Shown: positions 50,143 through 59,105 of the stretch, piece by piece
How the letters are laid out: each line of letters begins with the position of its first letter
Numbering within the stretch: the stretch's first letter is position 1
NCBI RefSeq assembly: GCF_009826975.1
Contig: NZ_WUMO01000004.1
Location: 1 to 64,000, forward strand
DNA: 64,000 bases
Direction: 5' to 3'
Source of the DNA: Flavobacterium sp. HBTb2-11-1
GTDB taxonomy: Bacteria > Bacteroidota > Bacteroidia > Flavobacteriales > Flavobacteriaceae
The notes under the pieces: model-generated
Seen by the model: only the letters and a program-made list of their open reading frames with translations
Told to the model about the DNA's origin: nothing
The model's database searches: none
Position numbers and translations under genes: made by a program

Positions 50143-51078
50143 CTAGAATTTCCATTTTAGAGCTATTGCTCCATAAAAAGTAGTCGTGAATCTTGGATCA
50201 GCAATATCTTTTTCCTTAAAGATTTCTTTAATTTTTCGGTTTGTTGTCGAAAAACTTCGAACAAGAGTAGTTCCTCCCGTTGGTTCTAAAGTCCAATGTT
50301 CTCCAAATTTTATCTGAGGTCTTAAACCCGCAATTATTTGCTGATATCCAAGTAAGGTAGATTTATTCCCAATTTTGGTTTCAGCTGTCATTCCGCTTAA
50401 TTCTACTACTGCTTTTAAATCGAAAGTATCGGACATTCGATAACCTATTTCTGCACCTTCTGGAAAAGTAACTTTAAAATGTAAAGATCCAGTAGTTTCC
50501 CAATTAAAATAAATTCCAGGAAGAACCATTGGCACGCCAAAACTATTGGTTAAAACGGGTCCTGCACCCAAAGCCAGTTTTGGATTAAATTGTTTGATAA
50601 AAAGGACCCCACCTTGCAGCAGCAGGTCGTCTTTATTAATTTCAACCATGTCGGTATAAACACCTACCGAAGCCATTACTAATAATGACCAAGAAGAAGA
50701 AATAGAGCGCAAATGTTTGATTCCAATTTGCGTATTGAGCAATTCATTAGGAAATCCGCCTTGAAATTCTACTGGAAGATCTTGTATGTTGTAGTTTCTG
50801 TTTTCCATTTTGGCATAACTGCTACTAAAAAATACCGACCAGAGTTTTGGATGATCGTATTTATCCATTTTTAAAGATAGCGGCAGTTCAAAAGCCAGCT
50901 GTGCTCTTTTAAAATTACTTTCGGCATTTGTCTTAGTGCTGTCTATTGGCCGTACATATTTAGAAAAAGGCACATAATCGACTTTGAATTCGCCTGAAAT
51001 TCCCGATTGTGAACGTGCAGCAAGGGTTGCCAATAAAAAAAGAAAAAGTTGCGATAGATAAAAGATTGTTTTGTTCAT
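50143..51078 (-). CDS. exported outer-membrane-type protein, DUF6268-like
   Basis: 311 residues with signal peptide (FLFLLATLAARSQ). The rest alternates hydrophobic residues in strands with aromatic ends and finishes at ...AIALKWKF, the terminal F of an outer-membrane beta-barrel. DUF6268 is the family I recall for this type. It converges with the LytTR gene, so it could be a target of that pair, but no LytTR site was identified. Confidence 0.72.
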   Translation of the reverse strand: MNKTIFYLSQLFLFLLATLAARSQSGISGEFKVDYVPFSKYVRPIDSTKTNAESNFKRAQLAFELPLSLKMDKYDHPKLWSVFFSSSYAKMENRNYNIQDLPVEFQGGFPNELLNTQIGIKHLRSISSSWSLLVMASVGVYTDMVEINKDDLLLQGGVLFIKQFNPKLALGAGPVLTNSFGVPMVLPGIYFNWETTGSLHFKVTFPEGAEIGYRMSDTFDLKAVVELSGMTAETKIGNKSTLLGYQQIIAGLRPQIKFGEHWTLEPTGGTTLVRSFSTTNRKIKEIFKEKDIADPRFTTTFYGAIALKWKF

Positions 51079-51173
51079 GATTTGATTAATTTTTCTGCGA
51101 ATTACTACGTTCTAAACCAATCCCAAAAAATCATTTGACTACCGGCACTTTTGTTTTGACCAATGGCATAAAA

Positions 51174-51212
51174 TAAAAAATCCGACAACTATTGCAAGCT
51201 GTCGGATTTTTA
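51174..51212 (-). terminator. terminator of the small barrel protein gene
   Basis: ATCCGACA (51180-51187) and TGTCGGAT (51200-51207) pair; the minus strand continues into a T run, matching the gene ending at 51245. Confidence 0.8.
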
Positions 51213-51244
51213 CCAAAAACAAAATAATAAATTAAACCTATTTC

Positions 51245-51763
51245 TTAAAGTTTAAAACCATAAGCAACACGTAGCGCTACTTGATTGGTTCTAAAGTCAT
51301 GATAATCTTCGTAACGAACACTTAAATCGATGTACTTGTTGGCATAACCAATTCCTGGAGCCCATAAAAAGGTAGTTTTATCGTAACCGTTTGTTACCGC
51401 AAAACCAGCACCCAGTTCTCCTAAAACATAAAATTGATCTTTTAGCACAAAAGCTTTGAAACCTGCTTTGGCCGGAATGAATCCAAGATCTTTTACGTTA
51501 TTTCCAAGTTCATCTTTTCCCATAAATAAATTTGTAAATCCCGTTGTTAAGGTTAATGATGTTTTTTTTGAAAGATCGTACTGTAAACGTACATCTCCAC
51601 CCAGAGACCAGTCATAATCGTTATCGGTTGGAAGACCTCCATTTAACCCAATTCCGATTCTAAAACCCTGATCGTAATTTTCGACTTCGCTGTCTTGAGC
51701 AAAAGTTGTGTTGGCAAATAAAAACGTGAACGCAGCTAGGCATAACATCTGTAATTTTTTCAT
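51245..51763 (-). CDS. outer-membrane beta-barrel protein (OmpA-like fold)
   Basis: 172 residues with signal peptide (KLQMLCLAAFTFLFANTTFA). Eight short strands (RIGIGLNGGL, WSLGGDVRLQYDL, TSLTLTTGFTNLFMG, AGFKAFVLKDQFYVLGELGAGFA, YIDLSVRYEDY) and a C-terminal VALRVAYGFKL fit a small 8-stranded barrel. Function unknown. Confidence 0.8.
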   Translation of the reverse strand: MKKLQMLCLAAFTFLFANTTFAQDSEVENYDQGFRIGIGLNGGLPTDNDYDWSLGGDVRLQYDLSKKTSLTLTTGFTNLFMGKDELGNNVKDLGFIPAKAGFKAFVLKDQFYVLGELGAGFAVTNGYDKTTFLWAPGIGYANKYIDLSVRYEDYHDFRTNQVALRVAYGFKL

Positions 51764-51925
51764 GGCTTATATTTTTGAAATTTCTATGATGTAAAATTAT
51801 AGGGAAGCCATTTGGAGTTTGTTATACAATTTTTAAAAATCGTTACATAATATTGAGTTCGTCTTATTTTTGTCTTAAAATTGGGATATATTTTTATTGA
51901 TAGGATAGAATTCGAAGCTTCTGAC

Positions 51926-51933
51926 TATCTTTG
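51926..51933 (+). promoter_or_regulatory. -7 box for the MATE gene
   Basis: TATCTTTG, 20 bases before the GTG at 51953; TTG at 51897 is a -33 candidate at a somewhat long distance (26 bases). It overlaps the longer frame starting at 51881. Confidence 0.5.
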
Positions 51934-51952
51934 CGCACAAAATAGAATAGAA

Positions 51953-53338
51953 GTGAATTTAAAGCAGTACACCAAAGAGTTTTCGTATAATTTAAGACTG
52001 GCATATCCTGTTATTTTAGGTATGGTTGGACATACTTTAATTGGTATTGTCGATAATATAATGGTTGGTAAAATTGGAAGCACGGAATTGGCGGCAGTTT
52101 CACTTGGAAACAGTATGATTTTTATTGCGATGTCTTTAGGAATTGGCTTTTCTACAGCCATCACACCTATCGTTGCAGAAGGTGATGCAGAGAAAAACGA
52201 TACCAAAATTCGTTCTGCTTTTCATCACGGATTGTTTCTATGCACGATTTTAGGACTAGTGCTTTTTACAGTAATTATGTTTGCCAAGCCCATTATGGAA
52301 TTGCTAAAACAGCCAGCAGACGTTATTGTTTTGGCAAAACCCTATTTAGGTTGGGTTGCTTTTTCTCTTATTCCGCTGGTAATGTATCAAGGATACAAGC
52401 AATTTGCAGACGGAATGTCGCTAACCAAATATTCTATGTATGCCATGGTAATGGCAAACGTTCTTCACGTTGGAATTAATTATGTTTTAATTTACGGTAT
52501 TTGGTTTTTTCCAAAAATGGGAATTATCGGAGCAGCTTTGGGAACTGTGATTTCAAGAATATTTTTAGTAATGTTCATGCATATTATGCTTTCGCGAAGA
52601 GACGATTTAAAACGCTTCTTTAAAGGTTTCAGTTTTAATGAAATAAAAAAAGCAACTATAAAAAAGATCATCAGTATCGGATTTCCTTCTGCCATGCAGA
52701 TGCTTTTTGAGGTGGTTTTGTTTACGGCTTCAATCTGGCTTTGCGGCAATATCGGAAAAACAAGTCAGGCGGCAAACCAGATTGCTTTGAGTTTGGCTTC
52801 GATGACTTTTATGTTTGCAATGGGATTGAGCGTGACTTCTATGGTGCGTGTAAGTAATCAAAGAGGGTTGATGGATTATAAAAAACTGATTGTTGTAGCA
52901 CGTTCCATCTTTTTGCTTGCCATTATTCTAGAAACCGTTTTTGCTATTTTCTTTATCGTTTTCCACGATTATCTGCCTTACATTTTCTTGAATATGGAAA
53001 ATACAGGACAGGTTTTGGATAATGAGGAAGTAATTGCCATTGCCTCAAAACTGCTTTTGATTGCAGCAATTTTCCAGATTTCTGACGGGATCCAAGTTGT
53101 GGTTTTAGGCGCTTTGCGCGGATTGCAAGATGTAAAAGTGCCTATGTACATTACTTTTGTAGCCTATTGGGTTATCGGTTTTCCTATTTCGTATTATTTA
53201 GGAGAACACACCGAATTAAAAGCTCAAGGTGTTTGGGTCGGACTTTTGGCAGGTTTAACAGCGGCAGCGATCTGCTTGTATGTTCGTTTTCATTACTTAA
53301 CGAAGAGATTAGTTAAGAATCAGGTACAGAATAATTAA
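51953..53338 (+). CDS. MATE family efflux transporter
   Basis: Twelve-helix multidrug/toxic-compound exporter driven by Na+ or H+. I start at GTG 51953 (MNLKQYTKEFSYNLRLAYPV), since the promoter box at 51926 lies within the longer frame and family members start about here; this gives 461 residues, normal for MATE/NorM. PVILGMVGHTLIGIVDNIMVG and AAVSLGNSMIFIAMSLGIGF are the first two helices. Resembles NorM; substrate not predictable. Confidence 0.88.
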   Translation: MNLKQYTKEFSYNLRLAYPVILGMVGHTLIGIVDNIMVGKIGSTELAAVSLGNSMIFIAMSLGIGFSTAITPIVAEGDAEKNDTKIRSAFHHGLFLCTILGLVLFTVIMFAKPIMELLKQPADVIVLAKPYLGWVAFSLIPLVMYQGYKQFADGMSLTKYSMYAMVMANVLHVGINYVLIYGIWFFPKMGIIGAALGTVISRIFLVMFMHIMLSRRDDLKRFFKGFSFNEIKKATIKKIISIGFPSAMQMLFEVVLFTASIWLCGNIGKTSQAANQIALSLASMTFMFAMGLSVTSMVRVSNQRGLMDYKKLIVVARSIFLLAIILETVFAIFFIVFHDYLPYIFLNMENTGQVLDNEEVIAIASKLLLIAAIFQISDGIQVVVLGALRGLQDVKVPMYITFVAYWVIGFPISYYLGEHTELKAQGVWVGLLAGLTAAAICLYVRFHYLTKRLVKNQVQNN

Positions 53339-53384
53339 ATTTGAATAAAAATGTAAAACACAATTATAAAGATTTTAAAGTTAA

Positions 53385-53420
53385 AAAGAAATCCTTTGAA
53401 TCTGAATAATCTGTGTATAG
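53385..53420. repeat. AATCCTTTGAATCTGAATAATCTGTG (family D remnant)
   Basis: Right-arm type words of family D in the spacer after the MATE gene. Confidence 0.35.
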
Positions 53421-53447
53421 AAACAAATAACCATAAAAAATAAACAC

Positions 53448-53675
53448 ATGGAATTACCTAAATTTTTACTTGGAGACAACACTGATTTTCCAGACGATAT
53501 TTTTATCATTCACTTAGATTATCCAAGATTCATTATCAATTTGAAAGATGATGAGGTTGAATTTTTAGAAGAAGCTGAAGATCTAGACGAAGCAGAATTA
53601 AATGCCGAAATGGAAGGTTTGATTGAAAAAGCAAATGAGTTTTATGACAGAGAAATTAACCGTTACGAAGAGTAA
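53448..53675 (+). CDS. small acidic conserved protein
   Basis: 75 residues, strongly acidic (FLEEAEDLDEAELNAEMEGL), with a beta start (KFLLGDNTDFPDDIFIIHLDYPRFIINL). No domain known to me. It is 37 bases upstream of the LTA-synthase-like gene and could be co-transcribed. Confidence 0.7.
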   Translation: MELPKFLLGDNTDFPDDIFIIHLDYPRFIINLKDDEVEFLEEAEDLDEAELNAEMEGLIEKANEFYDREINRYEE

Positions 53676-53712
53676 TTTGTTTTTCTAATTTTTACGTTCT
53701 TATACTATTTTA

Positions 53713-55650
53713 ATGAAAAATTTACGTTTCTTAAAGCCTATTTTCAGCTTTATTTTAATCGGATTATTGATTACCACTTTAAGCCGAATCTTTTTATTTT
53801 TTCTTTTTAAAGAAAGAGTAGTGCAAACGCCAGATTTCTGGTATATTTTTCCGATCGGTCTTCGAATGGATTTGATATTGCTTTGCTATTTATCGTTTCT
53901 ACCGGCATTGCTAATTACTTTTTTGCCAAATGATTGGATAAAATTTACCAACAAATTTCTGGTGATTTATAGTTTTCTATTCCTGTTTTTAATTCTTTTT
54001 GTAGAATTAGCTTCGCCAGATTTTGTAAAACAATATGACACGCGTCCAAATAAGATTTTCTTAGATTACCTTATTTATCCTAAAGAAGTGGTTGGAATGC
54101 TTTTAAAAAGTTATCTGACTTCTATCATCGTGACATTCTTGATTTTGGGAGTTGTGATTTATTTTGCTTTCAAAAAGGGAAAAAAATATTTTCATACAAC
54201 CAGCGCAGATTACAAATTCAAATTAATGGTTTTTCCATTAGTGGCATTTTTATTGTTTTTTGGAGCACGTTCGAGTCTAACTTCAAAACGACCTATTAAC
54301 ACCAGTAATGCTGTTTTCTCGACAGATCAATTGACAAATACTTTAGGATTAAATTCATTTTATACAGTAGCTTTTGCCGCTTATTCGATTAAAAATGAAG
54401 GAAATACTAAAATGTATGGTAAAATGGACGAAGCAGAAGCCATTTCTCGTGTAAAAAAATACATGATTGCTGGTCCAAATGATTTTACCGATAAAGATAT
54501 TCCGTTTTTACACGTACAGCAGCCAGATTCTGTTGTACAAAAGCCATACAATCTAGTTATCTTTTTACAAGAAAGTCTAGGTGCAGAATATGTTGGAATT
54601 TTAGGAGGGAAACCATTAACTCCAGAATTTGATAAATTGTCAAAAGAAGGAACTTTATTTACTAATCTATATTGCACAGGAACCAGAAGCGTACGCGGAA
54701 TTGAAGCGGTTGTTACTGGATTTTTGCCTTCCCCATCAGAAAGTGTTGTAAAGCTTGGAAACTCACAACAAGGCTTTTTTACTTTAGCGGAAGCATTAAA
54801 ACAAAAAGGTTACGACACAAGCTTCATTTATGGCGGAATGGCCAATTTTGACAACATGGCTTCTTTTTTCAACGGAAATGGTTTTACAGACATCGTAGAT
54901 CAAACAGATTTTGATTCTGACGGAAATAAATATGCTTTCAAAGGAACTTGGGGATATTCGGATGAAGATTTGGTAACCAAAGCCAATCAGTATTTCAAGT
55001 CAAAAGGAGACAAACCGTTTTTCTCTTTGATGTTCTCGACTTCAAATCATGAACCTTTCGAGTATCCGGCAGGAAGAATTAAACCTTATGATAAAAAGCC
55101 TAATACGGTAAACAATGCAATGAAATATGCCGATTTCTCCATTGGAAAATTCTTTGAAATGGCAAAAAAAGAGGCATATTTTAAAAATACGATTTTCATC
55201 GTAATTGCAGACCACAATACTAGAACGTATGGAAAGAATTTAGTTCCAATTAATAAATTCCATATTCCAGCATTTATCATGGGGCCTGGAGTTGCAAAAG
55301 GAGCAGTTTATGACAGGTTAGCAAGCCAGATTGATATTCCGCCAACATTATTAGGATATTTAGGTATGCCGTTTGAAACACCAATGGTAGGACGAAATCT
55401 AACGAAACTGGATCCGAAAGTACAAGGAAGATCTATTATGCAGTTTAATGATATCAATGCTTTTAGAGTAGAAAACCAAGTGGTGATCATGCAGCCAAAT
55501 TTGAAACCACTTCAATTCGAAATCAAAAATGATACAACTTTAGTTCCTGTAAAACTAAACGAAGATTTAGCAAAAGATGCTTTAGCACACGTTATTATAG
55601 CAGGGAATTTGTATAAAGAAAGTAAGTATAAGCTTAGGCCTAAAAAATAG
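53713..55650 (+). CDS. LTA-synthase-like membrane sulfatase
   Basis: 645 residues: five membrane helices (about 10-33, 52-72, 80-100, 130-153, 172-186) then an extracytoplasmic sulfatase-fold domain with metal ligand E287 (FLQESLGAEYVG) and catalytic T324 (CTGTRSVRG), plus IADHNTRTYG and FMSTSNHEPF-type motifs. In Gram-positives such enzymes polymerise glycerol phosphate; in Gram-negatives relatives transfer phosphoglycerol or phosphoethanolamine to lipids or glycans. The product here is not known. Confidence 0.88.
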   Translation: MKNLRFLKPIFSFILIGLLITTLSRIFLFFLFKERVVQTPDFWYIFPIGLRMDLILLCYLSFLPALLITFLPNDWIKFTNKFLVIYSFLFLFLILFVELASPDFVKQYDTRPNKIFLDYLIYPKEVVGMLLKSYLTSIIVTFLILGVVIYFAFKKGKKYFHTTSADYKFKLMVFPLVAFLLFFGARSSLTSKRPINTSNAVFSTDQLTNTLGLNSFYTVAFAAYSIKNEGNTKMYGKMDEAEAISRVKKYMIAGPNDFTDKDIPFLHVQQPDSVVQKPYNLVIFLQESLGAEYVGILGGKPLTPEFDKLSKEGTLFTNLYCTGTRSVRGIEAVVTGFLPSPSESVVKLGNSQQGFFTLAEALKQKGYDTSFIYGGMANFDNMASFFNGNGFTDIVDQTDFDSDGNKYAFKGTWGYSDEDLVTKANQYFKSKGDKPFFSLMFSTSNHEPFEYPAGRIKPYDKKPNTVNNAMKYADFSIGKFFEMAKKEAYFKNTIFIVIADHNTRTYGKNLVPINKFHIPAFIMGPGVAKGAVYDRLASQIDIPPTLLGYLGMPFETPMVGRNLTKLDPKVQGRSIMQFNDINAFRVENQVVIMQPNLKPLQFEIKNDTTLVPVKLNEDLAKDALAHVIIAGNLYKESKYKLRPKK

Positions 55651-55868
55651 GTTCAAAGGCTCAGAGTTACAAAGGTTCAAAGGTTTTACTTTGAACCTTT
55701 TCTTTTTTTTAATGGAGATATGTCAAAGATTTGTCATTTCGACGAAGGAGAAATCTCCGCGAGTAGCTCTACAAAGTTTATCAATCTTTGTAGATATAGC
55801 AACGAAGATTTCTCCTTCGTCGAAATGACAAGATTGTTGATGAATTAAAGGAGCAAAGCGACTTTTTT
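55651..55868. repeat. family B copies flanking a 26-bp inverted repeat (family H)
   Basis: GGTTCAAAGGCTCAGAG words (55650-55680) and their inverse (TTTGAACCTTT, 55690-55700) come first. Then a perfect 26-base inverted repeat: arm 55731-55756 (TTGTCATTTCGACGAAGGAG start) and arm 55806-55831, with a nested 8-bp hairpin CTACAAAG/CTTTGTAG (55769-55793) in its loop. Confidence 0.8.
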
Positions 55869-55907
55869 CTACTCTGAACCTTTGTCACTTTGAGCCTTTA
55901 CACCTTT
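55869..55907. repeat. family B copy forming the C-terminal codons of meaB
   Basis: Minus strand GTAAAGGCTCAAAGTGACAAAGGTTCAGAG then TAG: the same words as in the spacer at 55650 and in the antiporter tail at 61531. Confidence 0.6.
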
Positions 55908-56990
55908 ATTAAAATACAATTTTAATAAACTAGAAGCAGCTGCAAACGATGAAATTTCATTGTTTTGCACTGCTTTTTTACTTGTTTCTAAAAGCGAAAT
56001 TATATCAGGCTGATTATAGAAATTCTGTTTCAGTTGTTCGTTGATGGTTTCCATCATCCAGAAATGATTTTGTTCATTTCTTTTCTCTTGGAAAAATCCT
56101 GTTTCTTTCGTCATTTCAAAATATTCAGAAATCGTGTTCCAGACCTCAGGAATGCCATCTTTTGTCAGCGAACTGCAAGTAGTGACTTTAGGCTGCCAGT
56201 TTGATTTTTGTGAAGGAAATAAATGCAAAGCACGATTAAATTCCAATTTCGCCTGATTGGCTTTTTTTATATTATCTCCGTCGGCTTTGTTAATGACAAT
56301 TGCATCTGCCATTTCCATAATACCACGTTTAATGCCTTGAAGTTCATCGCCTGCACCAGAAATTTTCAAAAGCAAGAAGAAATCGACCATGCCGTGAACA
56401 GCGGTTTCGCTTTGCCCAACTCCAACAGTTTCGATAATGATGGTATCAAAACCTGCGGCTTCACAAAGAATAATAGTTTCTCGAGTTTTTCGTGCCACAC
56501 CGCCTAACGTTTCTCCAGAAGCACTTGGACGGATGAAAGCATTTTCATCTTTAACCAATTCTTCCATTCGAGTTTTATCGCCTAGAATACTTCCATGCGA
56601 AAGCGAGCTGCTCGGATCAACTGCCAAAACCGCTACTTTTTTTCCTAACTGGGTAAGATGTTTTCCAAAAGCTTCAATAAAAGTGCTTTTGCCGACACCC
56701 GGAACACCTGTAATTCCAATGCGAATTGATTTATTGGCATGAGATAGGCAGCCTTGAATCACTTCGCCCGCTTTTTCAAAATGATCAGGATTGGTGCTTT
56801 CAATTAAAGTAATGGCACGGCTTAAAGAAGTTCTATTGCCTTCTAAAATACCATCAATTAATTCCTGAGAAGTGGGTTGCTGTCTGCGTTTGTTTTTAAT
56901 TTGATTGATAGCCGAAATATTGGTGATTTCGGGAGGTGAAATTCCAGCTTTTTCAGATATACTGCCAGTTTGTTTATTAGAATTTGACAA
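55869..56990 (-). CDS. meaB: methylmalonyl-CoA mutase GTPase chaperone MeaB
   Basis: G3E/ArgK-type GTPase that protects and reloads methylmalonyl-CoA mutase with adenosylcobalamin. 373 residues: P-loop GVPGVGKST (95-103), VDPSS (switch I region), ETVGVGQSE (switch II), NKAD (G4). The last residues GVKAQSDKGSE come from an in-frame copy of repeat family B. The cognate mutase is at 10808-14342 in this window. Confidence 0.95.
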   Translation of the reverse strand: MSNSNKQTGSISEKAGISPPEITNISAINQIKNKRRQQPTSQELIDGILEGNRTSLSRAITLIESTNPDHFEKAGEVIQGCLSHANKSIRIGITGVPGVGKSTFIEAFGKHLTQLGKKVAVLAVDPSSSLSHGSILGDKTRMEELVKDENAFIRPSASGETLGGVARKTRETIILCEAAGFDTIIIETVGVGQSETAVHGMVDFFLLLKISGAGDELQGIKRGIMEMADAIVINKADGDNIKKANQAKLEFNRALHLFPSQKSNWQPKVTTCSSLTKDGIPEVWNTISEYFEMTKETGFFQEKRNEQNHFWMMETINEQLKQNFYNQPDIISLLETSKKAVQNNEISSFAAASSLLKLYFNKGVKAQSDKGSE

Positions 56991-57327
56991 AACGCACTTT
57001 TTAGAAATGTAAAAATACAGAAAACAAAGACAGTTTCAAAAAGTTAGTTCGCCACGACCCGAGCGATAGCGAATAGGCGAAGCAATTACACGAATTTCCA
57101 CTAATTTGTTATTGTCAAAAAGGAGCAAAAATAAGTTTGCCACGAATTCACGAATTTTTGTTTTAAAATCTTTGTATTTATTTATTCGAATTAATTCGAA
57201 TAATAATATCAGATATAGTTTTTCAAATGAAAATTCGTGAATTGCTTCGCCTGTTCACTATCGCTCGAGTCGTGGCAAAAAAAAAACTTAGAATCTTAGT
57301 GCCTTAGCAACTTAGCATCTTTAAAAA
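56991..57327. other. 337-base repeat-filled spacer
   Basis: Almost wholly the nested inverted repeat 57051-57276 and a family M piece (57287-57325, CTTAGAATCTTAGTGCC and CTTAGCAACTTAGC words). No gene. Confidence 0.75.
57051..57276. repeat. nested inverted repeat with 40-bp arms (family E)
   Basis: GCCACGACCCGAGCGATAGC... (57051-57090) is inverted as ...GCTATCGCTCGAGTCGTGGC-like arm at 57238-57276 with about 36 of 40 positions paired. Inside are CACGAATTCACGAATTTTT (57138 region) with its inverse AAAATTCGTGAATT, and a 22-base perfect palindrome TTATTCGAATTAATTCGAATAA (57182-57203). Confidence 0.8.
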
Positions 57328-57969
57328 TTAATATCCAGCTGTAAAGCGTACTTGATGATGTTTTGGAGTTTCTACTTCATCAGCAATTACAACAGCTAAA
57401 TCTTCTACAGAAAGAATACTTCTTTGTTCATCATTGAAAACAGGATTTTCGAGACCTAAACGGTATTTTCCAGTTCTTCCGGTTTTAGTCCCCGCGTGCA
57501 TTTCGAATGCAGGGCTGAAGAATGCCCAATCCAAATCTTTTTCTTCTTTGATGATATTTAAATAATGTCTCGCGGCGTTGGCTCCAGGGAAAATCTCTTT
57601 CGGAAAATCTGGAGTATCAACTGCTTGTAAATCTGGAGCAACATATAAACTTCCAGCTCCACCAATTGTAATGAAACGCTTAACACCCGATTTTTTAACC
57701 GCTTCTTGAATAGATTTAGAACCTGCTAAAAAGTCATCGTAAATATTAGGATTAGTCCAACCTGGATTGTAAGCATTCACAACAGCATCATGACCTTTCA
57801 AGATTTCTGCCAAAGCGTCAACATTAAAAATATCTGCAGCTACCCATTTAGCATTTGCTGTATCTTTTGGAGTTCTTGCAATAGCAGTAATTTCATGTTT
57901 TCTGTCTGCCAATTCGTTTAAAATTGCTGAGCCAACAAATCCTGTAGCTCCGATAAGTGCGATTTTCAT
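57328..57969 (-). CDS. NAD(P)-binding atypical SDR (YwnB/YhfK-like)
   Basis: 213 residues: GATGFVGSAI (8-17) binds NAD(P); NAYNPGW and FITIGGAGSLYV are typical of the SDR_a5/NmrA-like group. No catalytic YxxxK. Lies 57 bases downstream of an Rrf2 regulator, as ywnB beside ywnA in Bacillus; a response to electrophile or oxidative stress is a reasonable guess. Confidence 0.85.
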   Translation of the reverse strand: MKIALIGATGFVGSAILNELADRKHEITAIARTPKDTANAKWVAADIFNVDALAEILKGHDAVVNAYNPGWTNPNIYDDFLAGSKSIQEAVKKSGVKRFITIGGAGSLYVAPDLQAVDTPDFPKEIFPGANAARHYLNIIKEEKDLDWAFFSPAFEMHAGTKTGRTGKYRLGLENPVFNDEQRSILSVEDLAVVIADEVETPKHHQVRFTAGY

Positions 57970-58026
57970 AATATATAAATTTATTTAGTAGTAAAAAATG
58001 TTACAGTTTTAGTCAAAAAAATAGTT

Positions 58027-58434
58027 TTAAAATTGATTTGAAAAATCTTCCAATGAAATTCCCTCCAGCTGCTTGCTGACATTTTGATTCATTTCGCTAT
58101 ATAAAGCTTCCAAATACTGATTGATGTTTTTTCCAACAGGACAATCAGGATTCGGCTGATTTTTTGCAAAGCCTAACCCAATCGTTTCAAAGGTCATTTC
58201 GAATATTTGTTTTAAAGTTAGATCAGCAGCATTGACCGCTAATTTTGTACCGCCATTTTTTCCTTCTTTACTTTCTACAATATGATGAGCTTTTAAATTG
58301 GCAATTTCTTTTCGAACCAAAACAGGATTTAGATTAATACTACCCGCAATAAACTCCGATGACAAATAATCATTTGGGAATTTATGGAGTAAAGTAAGAA
58401 TGTGAATTGTTATGGCAAATTTACCTGAAATCAT
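58027..58434 (-). CDS. Rrf2 family transcriptional regulator (YwnA-like)
   Basis: 135 residues: winged helix (1-70: MISGKFAITIHILTLLH, NLNPVLVRKEIANLKAHHIVESKEGKNGGTKL). Only one cysteine (in NPDCPVGKN, near 105), so no IscR-type Fe-S cluster; a thiol-based sensor is possible. Probable regulator of the reductase gene downstream. Confidence 0.88.
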   Translation of the reverse strand: MISGKFAITIHILTLLHKFPNDYLSSEFIAGSINLNPVLVRKEIANLKAHHIVESKEGKNGGTKLAVNAADLTLKQIFEMTFETIGLGFAKNQPNPDCPVGKNINQYLEALYSEMNQNVSKQLEGISLEDFSNQF

Positions 58435-58536
58435 ACTGTAATAAAATATGTTACAAATTTACATCTTTTTGCAACTAAAAAAACAATTTTAACTAAAAAT
58501 TAATTATAGCAATTAAAATTACAAAATATACTAATG

Positions 58537-58576
58537 GAAAAAGCACATCTTTAATATGAATGATGTGCTTTTTTCG
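58537..58576 (-). terminator. terminator of the DoxX gene
   Basis: AAAAGCACATC (58539-58549) and GATGTGCTTTT (58562-58572) form an 11-bp stem with T runs on both sides; just after the DoxX stop on the minus strand. Confidence 0.8.
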
Positions 58577-58582
58577 CATTGA

Positions 58583-59047
58583 CTATTTTGATTTTTGATT
58601 GATTCCTAGTGAAGAAAAATATACCCATGCTATAAAAAGAAGTTGCATTGGTATTCTGATCCATAAATACGATAAACCTTTACCAGTATAGTCGGCTGTC
58701 TGTAAATTGATATTGTGGATTGCGGCATAGATGTTAGCTGGAAGCAGTAAAATAAAAAATAAAATCAGCAGTTTTCCTGTAAGGACTTTGGTTTTCGGGA
58801 GTAGCAATCCAATTGCTGCAATTAATTCTATGATCCCTGTAACAAACACAATAGCATTTGCCCAAGGTAAAAAAGAGATCATCATTGCCATTCCTTTAGC
58901 AAAAACAAAATGACCAATAGCAGTAAATACTAGCATAACCGCCATAGCTACTCTACTAGCAAATACTAATTCAAATCGTTTAGTGGTCAGCCAAATAATA
59001 AGTAACGTTGCGATAAAAACTCCAAAAAGCACGATTAAGGTTTCCAT
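58583..59047 (-). CDS. DoxX family membrane protein
   Basis: 154 residues with four or five membrane helices (ETLIVLFGVFIATLLIIWL, VAMAVMLVFTAIGHFVFA, IVFVTGIIELIAAIGLLL, LLILFFILLLPANIYAAI, LLFIAWVYFSS). GHFVFAKGMA and the helix pattern fit DoxX-like proteins, which are linked to redox and quinone membranes. Follows a Crp/Fnr regulator by 58 bases. Confidence 0.82.
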   Translation of the reverse strand: METLIVLFGVFIATLLIIWLTTKRFELVFASRVAMAVMLVFTAIGHFVFAKGMAMMISFLPWANAIVFVTGIIELIAAIGLLLPKTKVLTGKLLILFFILLLPANIYAAIHNINLQTADYTGKGLSYLWIRIPMQLLFIAWVYFSSLGINQKSK

Positions 59048-59105
59048 ATCTTTTTTTTATTGTACAAAGTTGCGCAGTAAAGAAAGCTAAAACAATGAAC
59101 CTGGG

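Noticed and set aside
51881..51952. ATG start upstream of the MATE gene
   Set aside because: The promoter box at 51926-51933 lies within it and the extra residues are not membrane-transporter-like.
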